Source: Pseudonocardia autotrophica
Lineage (GTDB): Bacteria > Actinomycetota > Actinomycetes > Mycobacteriales > Pseudonocardiaceae
Length of the DNA: 64,000 nt
NCBI RefSeq assembly: GCF_000717175.1
Contig: NZ_JNYD01000014.1
Location: 1 to 64,000, forward strand
Reading direction: 5' to 3'
Below are positions 52,122 to 60,182 of this stretch, piece after piece. The notes under the pieces were generated by a model, which had not been told where the DNA came from, ran no database searches, and saw only the letters and a program-made list of their open reading frames with translations. Both the position numbers and the translations under genes were made by a program. Within the stretch, counting starts at the first letter, position 1; every line of letters begins with the position of its first letter.

Positions 52122-52595
52122 TCACACCCGCCGGCGGCGGACGGTCCGGTCGAGGATGCCCAGCGTCGCCTTGAGCGAGGCCTCGGAGACGATCGGGAAG
52201 ATGTCCTTCTCCCGCCACTCCGGGGCGATGTCGGACCAGTCGTAGTACTGGACCACGCGGGTGCCGCCGTCGGCCGGCTCGAGACGGTAGCCGTAGACGT
52301 GCCCGATCGGCGGCCGGGCCACGCCGACGATCGTCCAGGCGATCTCGCGGTCCTGCTCGTAGCGGGTGATCGAGACCGTGACGTCGTACTTCCCCAGCTC
52401 CGGGATGTCGCCGAGGGCCTCGCGGTCCATGTGGACCACGAAGGTGTCCCCCACCGCCGAGACCGGCTCGCCGGTCGCGTCCATCAGCATCCCCGACGCG
52501 TCGACGTCGACGTGGCCCTGCGGGTCGCGCAGCACGGCGAACACCTCGCCCGGATCGGCGTCGACCGTGCGGGAGACCTCGATGCGCTCGCTCAT
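52122..52595 (-). CDS. SRPBCC-family (START-like) protein
   Basis: 157 aa lipid or polyketide-binding-like fold: ERIEVSRTVDADPGEVFAVL, HVDVDASGMLMDATG, VVHMDREALGDIPELGKYDV and VVQYYDWSDIAPEWREKD are the polyketide cyclase/AHSA1-like strands. Role unknown. ATG 52595 was chosen; ATG 52619 would add eight residues and overlap the WYL regulator stop (ATGA), which would couple the two genes. Either way it is on the same transcript as the regulator, so it may act on the regulator's ligand. Confidence 0.8.
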   Translation of the reverse strand: MSERIEVSRTVDADPGEVFAVLRDPQGHVDVDASGMLMDATGEPVSAVGDTFVVHMDREALGDIPELGKYDVTVSITRYEQDREIAWTIVGVARPPIGHVYGYRLEPADGGTRVVQYYDWSDIAPEWREKDIFPIVSEASLKATLGILDRTVRRRRV

Positions 52596-52615
52596 GCCCG
52601 CACTCTGCACGGTGA

Positions 52616-53557
52616 TCATCCGTACCGCTCGGCGAGCAGCCGCCCGATCCGCGCGAGCCCGGCACGGACCTCGACGTTGTCCACACCGTCGGACTCCACC
52701 TCCACGTACCCCGCCCACCCGGCCAGCTGCTCGGCCAGCGCGCCCGGGGTGTGCGCGGTGACCGTGACGCGCACGCGGCCGTCGCCGGCGTCGGCGACGT
52801 CCGGGCCGAGGTGGCGGCCGAACCGGTCGCGCAGCACGGGGACCAGCCGCGCCTCGACCAGCACCGTGGCGGTCGCCGAGGAGCGGCGGCGCTCCAGCAG
52901 CTCGACGGTCTCGCGCCACGCCTCGGTGAGGGACAGCTCGTCGGGCCGGTCCGCGGCGAGGTCGGTGAGCTCGGCGTCGGCGATCCGGTCGACGCGGAAG
53001 GTGCGGCGCCCGTCGGCCGTGCCGGCGAGCAGGTACCAGGTCGCCGACTTGTCGACGAGGCCCCACGGGTCGACGAGCCGCTCCCGCCCGCCGTAGCCGA
53101 ACCGCACCTTGCGCCGCCGCACCACCGCCTCCTGCAGCAGGTCCACCCGGGCGTCGCGAGGCGCCTCCCGCTCGCCCCACCGCGCCGGGTCGACGAGCAC
53201 GGCACCGGCCGCCGCCTCCGCCTCGGCCCGGAAGGTCTCGGGCAGGGCCCGGGTGAGCTTCCGCAGCGCCGAGCGCAGCTCGGGCGCGGCCCGCGCCTCC
53301 GGGCCGGCGAGCAGGAAGAGCGCCCGGGCCTCCCCCGCCGTCAGCCCGGTCAGGTCGGTGCGCGCCCCGCCCACCAGCGACCACCCGCCGCCGCGACCGG
53401 GCTGCGGGTAGACCGGCACGCCCGCGGCGGAGAGCGCCTCCAGGTCCCGGCGGGCGGTCGCGACCGAGATCTCGAGCTCCTCGGCCACCTGCCGGGCCGT
53501 CACGCGGCCGCGGGCCTGCATCAGCAGCAGGATCGCGACGAGTCGGTCGGCACGCAC
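52616..53557 (-). CDS. WYL-domain transcriptional regulator (DeoR-type HTH)
   Basis: 313 aa. N-terminal HTH RADRLVAILLLMQARGRVTA, then EISVATARRDLEALSAAGVP, followed by a WYL domain from residue 140 (GLVDKSATWYLLAGTADGRR) and a WCX-like C-terminus. WYL proteins bind ligand or nucleic acid and often repress neighbouring genes. GTG 53557 is 10 nt after GGAGG; an earlier ATG 53587 lies inside the inverted repeat and is unlikely. Autoregulation through that repeat is expected. Confidence 0.88.
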   Translation of the reverse strand: MRADRLVAILLLMQARGRVTARQVAEELEISVATARRDLEALSAAGVPVYPQPGRGGGWSLVGGARTDLTGLTAGEARALFLLAGPEARAAPELRSALRKLTRALPETFRAEAEAAAGAVLVDPARWGEREAPRDARVDLLQEAVVRRRKVRFGYGGRERLVDPWGLVDKSATWYLLAGTADGRRTFRVDRIADAELTDLAADRPDELSLTEAWRETVELLERRRSSATATVLVEARLVPVLRDRFGRHLGPDVADAGDGRVRVTVTAHTPGALAEQLAGWAGYVEVESDGVDNVEVRAGLARIGRLLAERYG

Positions 53558-53577
53558 GGCCGGAAGTATCCTCCGGA

Positions 53578-53600
53578 AAGTGCTCATTCGGTGAGCACTT
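53578..53600. promoter_or_regulatory. 9+9 bp inverted repeat, probable WYL operator
   Basis: AAGTGCTCA-TTCGG-TGAGCACTT: perfect arms and a 5 nt spacer between the divergent WYL regulator (minus) and VOC protein (plus). It ends 44 bp before the VOC start and covers the regulator's promoter. Confidence 0.7.
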
Positions 53601-53644
53601 CCCGGGCGCATGCTCGCTCCGGACACCGGATCGAGGAGGACGAC

Positions 53645-54043
53645 ATGCTCCAGGGAATGGCCACCCAGAACTTCTTCGCCGCCGACCTCGGCGCCGCGCG
53701 CGCCTGGTACTCGGACCTCTTCGGCGCCGAGCCCTACTTCGTGGTGGAGGGCGGGTACATCGAGTGGCGCCTCGGCCCGCGCGAGGACGAGTTCGGGATC
53801 GTGAACGCCGCCTACGCCCCGCACCCGACCGGTACCCCCGCGGGATCGATCACCTTCTGGGCCGTCGACGACGTCGCCGCCGCCCTCGACGACCTGCTCG
53901 CCCGCGGCGCCACCGAGCACGACGACGTCCGCGAGCGCGGCCCCGGCTTCGTCACCGCCTCCGTGGTCGACCCGTTCGGCAACGTCCTCGGGATCATGGA
54001 GAACGTCCACTTCGCCGAGGGGGTCCGCGCCGCGGGCGGATGA
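53645..54043 (+). CDS. VOC (glyoxalase/bleomycin-resistance) family protein
   Basis: 132 aa metal-dependent fold: NFFAADLGAARAWYSDLFGA, then ITFWAVDDVAAALDDLLARG and VDPFGNVLGIMENVHF. One beta-alpha-beta-beta-beta repeat pair, typical of single-domain VOC enzymes. Substrate unknown. ATG 53645 follows GAGGAGGACGAC. Shares the inverted-repeat promoter with the WYL regulator, so probably its target. Confidence 0.85.
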   Translation: MLQGMATQNFFAADLGAARAWYSDLFGAEPYFVVEGGYIEWRLGPREDEFGIVNAAYAPHPTGTPAGSITFWAVDDVAAALDDLLARGATEHDDVRERGPGFVTASVVDPFGNVLGIMENVHFAEGVRAAGG

Positions 54044-54124
54044 CGGGACCCGCTTGCCGTGTCGAACCCGGGATGGTCGGGTAGGGGTCAGGTGATCGGG
54101 GACACGGCGGACGGAGGAGCACAG

Positions 54125-55477
54125 ATGGCGATCGCGGACGTGGTGCGCAAGGTCCGGAGGCAGCCGCCGCCGGGGTCCGGCGACAACCTGCCGCACGTCG
54201 TGGTGGTCGGGGCCGGGTTCGCCGGGCACACCGCCGCGAAGGGGCTGCTGCGCCGGCTGCGCGGCCGGGCCCGCATCACCGTGATCGACCAGAACGACCA
54301 CTTCCTCTACCTGCCGCTGCTGCCCGAGGTCGCGGTCGGCACGCTCGAGCCGCGGAGGATCGCGGTGCCGCTCGTGCAGTCGCTGCGCGGCGCGGAGATC
54401 GTGGTCGGCGAGGTGAAGCACATCGACGTCGACGCCCGCACCGTGACCTGGACCGACCAGGAGGGCGGCACCGGGCAGGTGTCCTACGACCGGCTCGTCC
54501 TCGCGGTCGGCAGCGTCAACAAGCTGCTGCCGGTGCCGGGCGTCGCGGAGTACGCGCACGGCTTCCGCGGGCTGCCCGAGGCCCTCTACCTGCGCGACCA
54601 CATGACCCGGCAGATCGAGCTGGCGGCCACCGCGAGCGACCCGGCCGAGAAGGCGTCGCGCTGCACGTTCGTGGTGGTCGGGGCCGGCTACACCGGCACC
54701 GAGGTGGCCGCGCAGGGCGCGTCGTTCACCGCGCAGCTGGCGAAGGACCACCCGTCGCTGCGGGACGTCCCGGTGCGCTGGATGCTGCTCGACATCGCGA
54801 AGCGGGTGCTGCCCGAGCTCGACGAGCGGCTCTCGCACACGGCGGACGCGGTGCTGCGCGAACGGGGCGTCGAGGTCCGCATGGGCCAGTCCGTGGCCGA
54901 GGCGCTGCCGAAGTGCGTGCGCCTCACCGACTCCGACGAGGAGGTGCCGACCCACACCCTCATCTGGTGCGTGGGGGTGCGGCCCGACCCGATCGTCGAG
55001 GACCTGGGCCTGCCGGCCGAGCGCGGCCGGCTCGTCGTCGGGACGGACCTGGCCGTGGCCGGGCACCCGGACATCGTGGCCTGCGGCGACGCGGCCGCCG
55101 TCCCGGACGTCACGCGGCCCGGCTCGGCCACCGCCATGACCGCCCAGCACGCCACCCGGCAGGGCGCGCTCGCCGCCCGCAACGTGGCCGCGTCGCTGGG
55201 CCACGGCGCGCCGCGGGCCTACAAGCACAGCGACCTCGGGTTCGTGGTCGAGCTGGGCGGCGTGGACGCGGCGGCGAACCCGCTCGGCGTGCCGCTGTCC
55301 GGGCTGCCCGCGACCGCGGTCACCCGCGGCTACCACCTGCTCTCCATGCCGGGCAACCGGATCCGGGTCGCCACGGACTGGCTGCTCGACGCCGTGCTCC
55401 CCCGCCAGGCCGTCGCGCTCGGCGTGGTGCGGGGGCAGCACGTGCCGCTGGACACGTCACCGGCGAAGGCGGGCTGA
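54125..55477 (+). CDS. type II NADH dehydrogenase-like flavoprotein
   Basis: 450 aa FAD/NAD(P) oxidoreductase: VVVVGAGFAGHTAAKGLLRR near residue 25, IDQNDHFLYLPLLPEVAVGT, VVVGAGYTGTEVAAQGASFT (NAD site near residue 185), and VACGDAAAVPDVT (near 325). NDH-2 enzymes pass electrons from NADH to quinone without proton pumping; the C-terminal amphipathic tail is shorter than in mycobacterial Ndh. ATG 54125 follows GGAGGAG. A YihY gene is 51 bp downstream. Confidence 0.88.
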   Translation: MAIADVVRKVRRQPPPGSGDNLPHVVVVGAGFAGHTAAKGLLRRLRGRARITVIDQNDHFLYLPLLPEVAVGTLEPRRIAVPLVQSLRGAEIVVGEVKHIDVDARTVTWTDQEGGTGQVSYDRLVLAVGSVNKLLPVPGVAEYAHGFRGLPEALYLRDHMTRQIELAATASDPAEKASRCTFVVVGAGYTGTEVAAQGASFTAQLAKDHPSLRDVPVRWMLLDIAKRVLPELDERLSHTADAVLRERGVEVRMGQSVAEALPKCVRLTDSDEEVPTHTLIWCVGVRPDPIVEDLGLPAERGRLVVGTDLAVAGHPDIVACGDAAAVPDVTRPGSATAMTAQHATRQGALAARNVAASLGHGAPRAYKHSDLGFVVELGGVDAAANPLGVPLSGLPATAVTRGYHLLSMPGNRIRVATDWLLDAVLPRQAVALGVVRGQHVPLDTSPAKAG

Positions 55478-55528
55478 TCCGCCGGGAGACACGGTTCACC
55501 GGCCCGTCCGCCGGGCATCCCGCCCGAC

Positions 55529-56575
55529 ATGAGGAGCCGAACCGACACGACACGCGCGGGCCGCGGGAGCTGGGACGTCGACCACCGGCGCAACGACGGA
55601 CCTCCGGGGCGCGAGGCCGACAACCCGGTGCGGATCCCGCCCCGCGGCTGGCTGCAGGTGGTGAAGCGGGCCTGGGCCGAGGGCAAGGACGACAACGTCC
55701 CGATCCTGGCGGGCGGGGTCGCCTTCTTCGCCTTCCTGGCGCTCTTCCCCGCGATGATCGCGGCGCTCACGCTCTACGGCCTGGTCGCCGATCCGGCGCA
55801 GGTCGCGGCCCAGGTCAACGACCTCGCCGCCGCCCTGCCCGAGACCGCCCGCCCGATCATCACCGACCAGCTCAACGCCGTCGCCAACAGCAGCGACCGC
55901 GCCCTGGGCATCGGCTTGGTCGTGTCGATCCTGGCGGCCCTGTGGAGCGCCTCGGGCGGCACGATGAACCTGATCAAGGCCACGAACCTGGCCTACGACG
56001 AGAAGGAGACCCGCGGGTTCCTCAAGCTCCGCGGCACCGCGCTGGCCCTGACCCTCGGCGCGGTGGTGTTCGTGCTGCTCGCGGTGGCGCTCGTGGCGGT
56101 CGTGCCCCCGGTGTTCGACGCGCTCGGCCTCGGCGGCATCGCGCTCGTCGTCGCGCAGATCATCCGCTGGGCGCTGCTGGTGGCGCTGGTGGTCGTGGCC
56201 CTCGCGGTCGTCTACCGGGTCGCCCCGGACCGCGACGCACCCCGCTTCGCCTGGGTCAGCACCGGCGCGCTGGTCGCGACGCTCCTGTGGATCATCGGCA
56301 GTCTCGCCTTCAGCTTCTACGTGAACAACTTCGGCAGCTACAACAAGACCTACGGCGCCCTGGCCGGCGTCATCGTCCTGATGCTGTGGCTGTACCTGAC
56401 CAGCTACATCGTGCTGCTGGGCGCGGAGATCAACGCCGAGAGCGAGCGGCAGACCGAGCAGGACACCACCAAGGGCGAGCCGCTGCCGATGGGCGAGCGC
56501 GGCGCGACGGCGGCCGACACCATCGCCGACCCGCCGGAGCCGCAGAAGGAGAACCGGCAGGGGGCGAACCGGTAG
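55529..56575 (+). CDS. YihY/BrkB-family inner-membrane protein
   Basis: 348 aa with about six to seven hydrophobic segments (LAGGVAFFAFLALFPAMIAA, GTALALTLGAVVFVLLAVAL, YGALAGVIVLMLWLYLTSYI) and the conserved WSASGGTMNLIKATNLAYDE near residue 140. Members are often labelled BrkB or ribonuclease BN, names now thought wrong; function unknown. Polar tail of about 45 residues. Follows the NDH-2 gene on the same strand. Confidence 0.88.
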   Translation: MRSRTDTTRAGRGSWDVDHRRNDGPPGREADNPVRIPPRGWLQVVKRAWAEGKDDNVPILAGGVAFFAFLALFPAMIAALTLYGLVADPAQVAAQVNDLAAALPETARPIITDQLNAVANSSDRALGIGLVVSILAALWSASGGTMNLIKATNLAYDEKETRGFLKLRGTALALTLGAVVFVLLAVALVAVVPPVFDALGLGGIALVVAQIIRWALLVALVVVALAVVYRVAPDRDAPRFAWVSTGALVATLLWIIGSLAFSFYVNNFGSYNKTYGALAGVIVLMLWLYLTSYIVLLGAEINAESERQTEQDTTKGEPLPMGERGATAADTIADPPEPQKENRQGANR

Positions 56576-56584
56576 CCGGCCCGG

Positions 56585-58132
56585 TCAGGCGCGGCCGCGG
56601 ATCCGCGGCACCCCGGCCAGCAGCCCCCGCTGCGGGACGCCGTCGACCGGTTCGGCGGCGGCGCCCGCCTCGGCGAGCACGTCGTTGGCGGCCAGGACCC
56701 CGGACATCGCCGCCCGCTCCATGAGCCCGGCGAGGTAGGGCAGCTCCACGAAGTCCCCCGCGACGCGCACCCCGCGGGCGTCGGTGCGCACCCCCGGGCG
56801 GGTCCCGGCCCGCCCCGGCGGGAAGGCCGGGGCCGTGGCCTCGTGCCGCTGGTGGGTGTGCAGCACCTCGGCCCCGCCGACCTCCGGCCAGAGCCCGACG
56901 AGCTCGGCGTACATCGCCCCGGTCGCCGCCTTGGCGTCGGGCTCGGGGCAGGCGTAGGAGTGCAGCTCGACGACCGACCCGCCGGTCCGGGCCGCCCACT
57001 CGGCCGACGGCGCCTCCAGCCGCGAGTACACCGTGATCGAGTCGAGGGTGCGCTCCCCGCTGACCGCGCTGAACACCGCCCGCGCCGGCGCGACGTCCCG
57101 GTCGAGCCACAGGCGCGTCACGGCGAAGGGCGGTGCGGTCCCCAGCCCCGCACAGTGGGCCGCGAGCCGCGGGGCCGATGCCGCCGCCGCGGGCGAGGCC
57201 CCGAGGAGCCCGCGCAGCCCGGCGGGGTCCAGGGCGAGCACGACGTGCCGGGTGGTCAGGTCGCCGGCGTCCGTGGCCAGCCGCCACCCCTGACCGTCGG
57301 GCTCGAGGCGGGTGACCCGGCTGCCGGTCCGCACCTCCGCCCCGTGCGCGCGCAGGTGCGCGGCGAGCGGGTCCCAGATCGCGGTCCGGTGGTCGGTGAC
57401 CGGGGCGTCGAAGCCGATGCCCTCCGGGTTGCCCAGGAAGTAGTAGTGGAACATCGCGACCAGCTCGCCCGCGGAGAGCCCGTCCTGGTCGCAGAAGAAG
57501 GACCGGGCGAAGGCCTCGAACAGCATCCCGCGGGTGCGCTCGGACATCCCGAGCCGGTCGAGGAAGGCGGCGGCGTCGACGCCGTCGAGCTCCGCGGTCG
57601 TCGTCGCGCGGTCGTAGGCGAGGAGGGCACGACCGGCGTCGGGGTCGGCGCCCGCCATGTCCCGCCAGCTCAGGCTCTTCGAGCGCAGGATCAGCGTGAG
57701 CAGGTTGAGCGGCGGCGCGGCGGGCAGGCCGGAGAGGTCCTCGTCCGGCCACCGCCGCGAGATCACCGGATAGCCGTCGACCGGCCCCAGGAACCCCAGC
57801 CCGGGATCGATCCGGCCCAGCACCGCCCGCCAGGTGTAGTAGTGCCGGAAGAAGGCGTGGAACCCGTGCTCGACGACCTGCTCGGTCCCGTCCGGCAGCA
57901 CCTCGGGCCACGCGCCGAGCCGACCGCCGAGGTGCTCGGCGGCCTCCAGCAGCCGCACCCGCACACCGCGCTCCGCGAGCACCACCGCGGCGCTGACGCC
58001 CGCCACCCCCGCCCCGACGACCACCGCCTCGGTCCCGGGCGGCACCTCCCGCGGCAGCGCCGGGTCGGGCACGACGAGGCGGCGCCGGCGCATCCGCAGC
58101 GGGGCGGCCCGGCTCGTCAGCGGATCGGTCAT
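56585..58132 (-). CDS. crtU: carotene ring desaturase/methyltransferase-like FAD enzyme (CrtU-type)
   Basis: 515 aa flavin amine-oxidase-like protein. EAVVVGAGVAGVSAAVVLAE (near residue 35) is the FAD fingerprint, EHGFHAFFRHYYTWRAVLGR then LNLLTLILRSKSLSWRDM and FARSFFCDQDGLSAGELVAM match the carotenoid phi-ring (CrtU/CruE) group from Streptomyces and green bacteria by recall. CrtU turns beta-rings into aromatic rings, giving isorenieratene or chlorobactene. The stop is separate from crtI; ATG 58132 overlaps the CruF-like stop (ATGA). CruF- and CruG-like neighbours favour a carotenoid-glycoside route. Confidence 0.75.
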   Translation of the reverse strand: MTDPLTSRAAPLRMRRRRLVVPDPALPREVPPGTEAVVVGAGVAGVSAAVVLAERGVRVRLLEAAEHLGGRLGAWPEVLPDGTEQVVEHGFHAFFRHYYTWRAVLGRIDPGLGFLGPVDGYPVISRRWPDEDLSGLPAAPPLNLLTLILRSKSLSWRDMAGADPDAGRALLAYDRATTTAELDGVDAAAFLDRLGMSERTRGMLFEAFARSFFCDQDGLSAGELVAMFHYYFLGNPEGIGFDAPVTDHRTAIWDPLAAHLRAHGAEVRTGSRVTRLEPDGQGWRLATDAGDLTTRHVVLALDPAGLRGLLGASPAAAASAPRLAAHCAGLGTAPPFAVTRLWLDRDVAPARAVFSAVSGERTLDSITVYSRLEAPSAEWAARTGGSVVELHSYACPEPDAKAATGAMYAELVGLWPEVGGAEVLHTHQRHEATAPAFPPGRAGTRPGVRTDARGVRVAGDFVELPYLAGLMERAAMSGVLAANDVLAEAGAAAEPVDGVPQRGLLAGVPRIRGRA

Positions 58133-58914
58133 CGCCGGGCTCCCGCGAACCGCGGCAGGGCCGCGCGGGCGAACGGGACGGCGACGGCCCCCATCAGCAC
58201 GCCGCCGACGAGCGCCGAGCCCGGCAGGCCGAAGAAGGCCAGGTGGGCGAGCACCGAGGAGCCGTAGACCCACAGGTAGAGCGCCGTGGCCGGGGCGGAC
58301 GGGCGCTCGTGGGCGGGCAGGACGGCGTGCAGCGCCGCGACGACCAGCGCGGAGACCAGCAGCCAACCCGCGTAGTTGGTCAACGGGATCCCGGGGATCA
58401 GCGGCAACCCGGGCCCGGGGTCGAGCCAGCGCCAGTGCCCCGCGTCGACCATCTGCGGGTCGAGGAAGACGTCCCAGGCCGCCAGCGCGACCGCTCCGAC
58501 CGCGACGACGCCGACGCGCGACCGCGCCAGCGTCCGCCCGACGACGAGCGCGGGCCAGGCCATCATCGTCCACGCCAGCGGCACGACCACGGGCACGTCG
58601 AGCAGCTCCGGCCCCAGGGTGCCGGTGTAGGCGTAGGCGCCGAACGGGATGCCCGTGCGCAGCCCGACGGCCTCGGCCACCAGCCCGCCCCCGCCGGCCA
58701 CGGCGAGGAGCAGCAGGCCGCCGCGGGCGCCGTGCAGCCGGGTGGCGTCGCACAGCGAGGCCGCGGCGAACACCACGACCGAGAGCACGGTCACCTGCGT
58801 GCGCAGCGCCTCCGGGGTGAGCGGGTAGGCGATCTGGACCAGCACCGCGCCCGCCACGAGCATCCAGGTCAACCCGGGCGTGCGCCCGCGCACGAGGGGA
58901 GCGGTTCGGAGCAC
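58129..58914 (-). CDS. cruF: carotenoid 1',2'-hydratase-like membrane protein (CruF family)
   Basis: 261 aa polytopic protein of the DUF422/CruF family: MLVAGAVLVQIAYPLTPEAL, GTLGPELLDVPVVVPLAWTM, VALAAWDVFLDPQMVDAGHW and PGIPLTNYAGWLLVSALVVA. CruF hydrates the 1',2' double bond of acyclic carotenoid ends, giving the hydroxyl that is glycosylated by CruG-type enzymes. GTG 58914 follows GGAAGGACGAC; GTG 58935 has no ribosome site. Overlaps crtU by ATGA. Divergent from the glycosyltransferase gene. Confidence 0.8.
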   Translation of the reverse strand: MLRTAPLVRGRTPGLTWMLVAGAVLVQIAYPLTPEALRTQVTVLSVVVFAAASLCDATRLHGARGGLLLLAVAGGGGLVAEAVGLRTGIPFGAYAYTGTLGPELLDVPVVVPLAWTMMAWPALVVGRTLARSRVGVVAVGAVALAAWDVFLDPQMVDAGHWRWLDPGPGLPLIPGIPLTNYAGWLLVSALVVAALHAVLPAHERPSAPATALYLWVYGSSVLAHLAFFGLPGSALVGGVLMGAVAVPFARAALPRFAGARR

Positions 58915-58990
58915 GCGTCGTCCTTCCAGGGGCACGGGACCGGGCGCGGGGCCACCCGGGCCCCCCGACCTTCCCGCGTGTGCGACGGGT

Positions 58991-59028
58991 CCGCGACTCG
59001 AACGCCCGGCCGGGTGGTCGAGTCGCGG
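58991..59028. promoter_or_regulatory. 11+11 bp inverted repeat in carotenoid divergent promoter
   Basis: CCGCGACTCGA and TCGAGTCGCGG, perfect complements with a 16 nt spacer. The right arm ends where the -35 of the glycosyltransferase promoter would lie. A probable shared operator for the carotenoid genes. Confidence 0.65.
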
Positions 59029-59045
59029 GCCCGGCCGGTGGCTCC

Positions 59046-59051
59046 TAGGGT
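59046..59051 (+). promoter_or_regulatory. -10 hexamer, leaderless glycosyltransferase gene
   Basis: TAGGGT ends 6 nt before GTG 59058. Confidence 0.55.
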
Positions 59052-59057
59052 TCGGCC

Positions 59058-60182
59058 GTGACCGCCGCGCGCCTTCCCGGACCGCTCCGGGCCGCGGCCA
59101 CCGCCGGCTCCGCGCTCGCCGTCCTCGGCACCCTGCACCAGCTGCGCAACCAACGGCTGCTGCGCACCCCGCCCGCCGCTCCCCCGCCGGTCACCGTGCC
59201 CGTCTCGCTCCTGGTGCCGGCCCGCGACGAGGCCCACCGCATCGGCCCGACGATCCGGTCGCTGTGCGCGCAGACCGGGCTGGCGGAGGCCGAGATCCTC
59301 GTGCTCGACGACGGCTCCACGGACGGCACCGCCGCGGTCGTCCGGGCGGCGGCCGGCGGCGATCCGCGGCTGCGGGTGCTCACCGGTACCTCGCCCCCGC
59401 CCGGCCGGCTCGGCAAGCCGCACGCCTGCGCCCAGCTCGCCGCCGCGGCCCGGGGGGAGGTGCTGGTGTTCGTCGACGCGGACGTCGTCCTCGCCCCGCA
59501 CGCGGTGGCCGCGGCGGTCGCCGTGCTCCGCGGGCCCGCCCCGCTCGACCTGCTCTGCCCCTGGCCCCGGCAGGTCGCCGAGGGGGTCGCCGCCCGGCTC
59601 GTCCAGCCGCTGCTGGCCTGGTCCTGGCTGGTCACGCTGCCGCTGCGGGTCGCCGAGCGGTCGGGCCGGCCGTCCATGGTCGCTGCCAACGGGCAGCTCC
59701 TCCTGGTCGAGGCGGCCGCGCTCGCGCGGGCCGGCGGCTGGGAGGCAGTGGCCGGCGCGGTGCTCGACGACATCGCACTGGCCCGCGCGGTCCGGCGAGC
59801 CGGCGGGCGGACGGGGGTCGCCGACGGCTCCGCGCTCGCCACCTGCCGGATGTACGACGACGGGCTGCAGCTCGCCGCGGGCTACCGCAAGTCGCTGTGG
59901 GCGGCGTTCGGGTCCGCCCCGGGCGCAGCCGCGGTGGCCGCCCTGCTCGCACTGGTCTACGTCCTGCCCGCGGTCGCGGCCCTGCGCGGCTCGCGGGCGG
60001 GCGCGCTGGGGTACGCCGCGGGCGTCGCGAGCCGGGTGCTCGCCGCCCGCCGGACCGGCGCCCGCACCTGGCCCGACGCCGCCGCCCACCCCGTCTCGAT
60101 CGCCGCGCTCCTCGGGCTGCTCGCCTCCTCGTGGGCGGGGCGACGGGCGGGCACGCTGAGCTGGAAGGGCCGCACACTGTGA
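59058..60182 (+). CDS. cruG: carotenoid glycosyltransferase, CruG-like
   Basis: 374 aa GT2-fold membrane-associated enzyme: VSLLVPARDEAHRIGPTIRS near residue 50, ILVLDDGSTDGTAAVVRAAA, VLVFVDADVVLAPHAVAAAV (DxD-like) and VLDDIALARAVRRAGGRTGV. Two or three C-terminal hydrophobic segments. CruG adds a sugar to the 2'-hydroxyl made after CruF; donor unknown. GTG 59058 is leaderless; TGA overlaps the GTG of the desaturase gene (GTGA). Confidence 0.78.
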   Translation: MTAARLPGPLRAAATAGSALAVLGTLHQLRNQRLLRTPPAAPPPVTVPVSLLVPARDEAHRIGPTIRSLCAQTGLAEAEILVLDDGSTDGTAAVVRAAAGGDPRLRVLTGTSPPPGRLGKPHACAQLAAAARGEVLVFVDADVVLAPHAVAAAVAVLRGPAPLDLLCPWPRQVAEGVAARLVQPLLAWSWLVTLPLRVAERSGRPSMVAANGQLLLVEAAALARAGGWEAVAGAVLDDIALARAVRRAGGRTGVADGSALATCRMYDDGLQLAAGYRKSLWAAFGSAPGAAAVAALLALVYVLPAVAALRGSRAGALGYAAGVASRVLAARRTGARTWPDAAAHPVSIAALLGLLASSWAGRRAGTLSWKGRTL

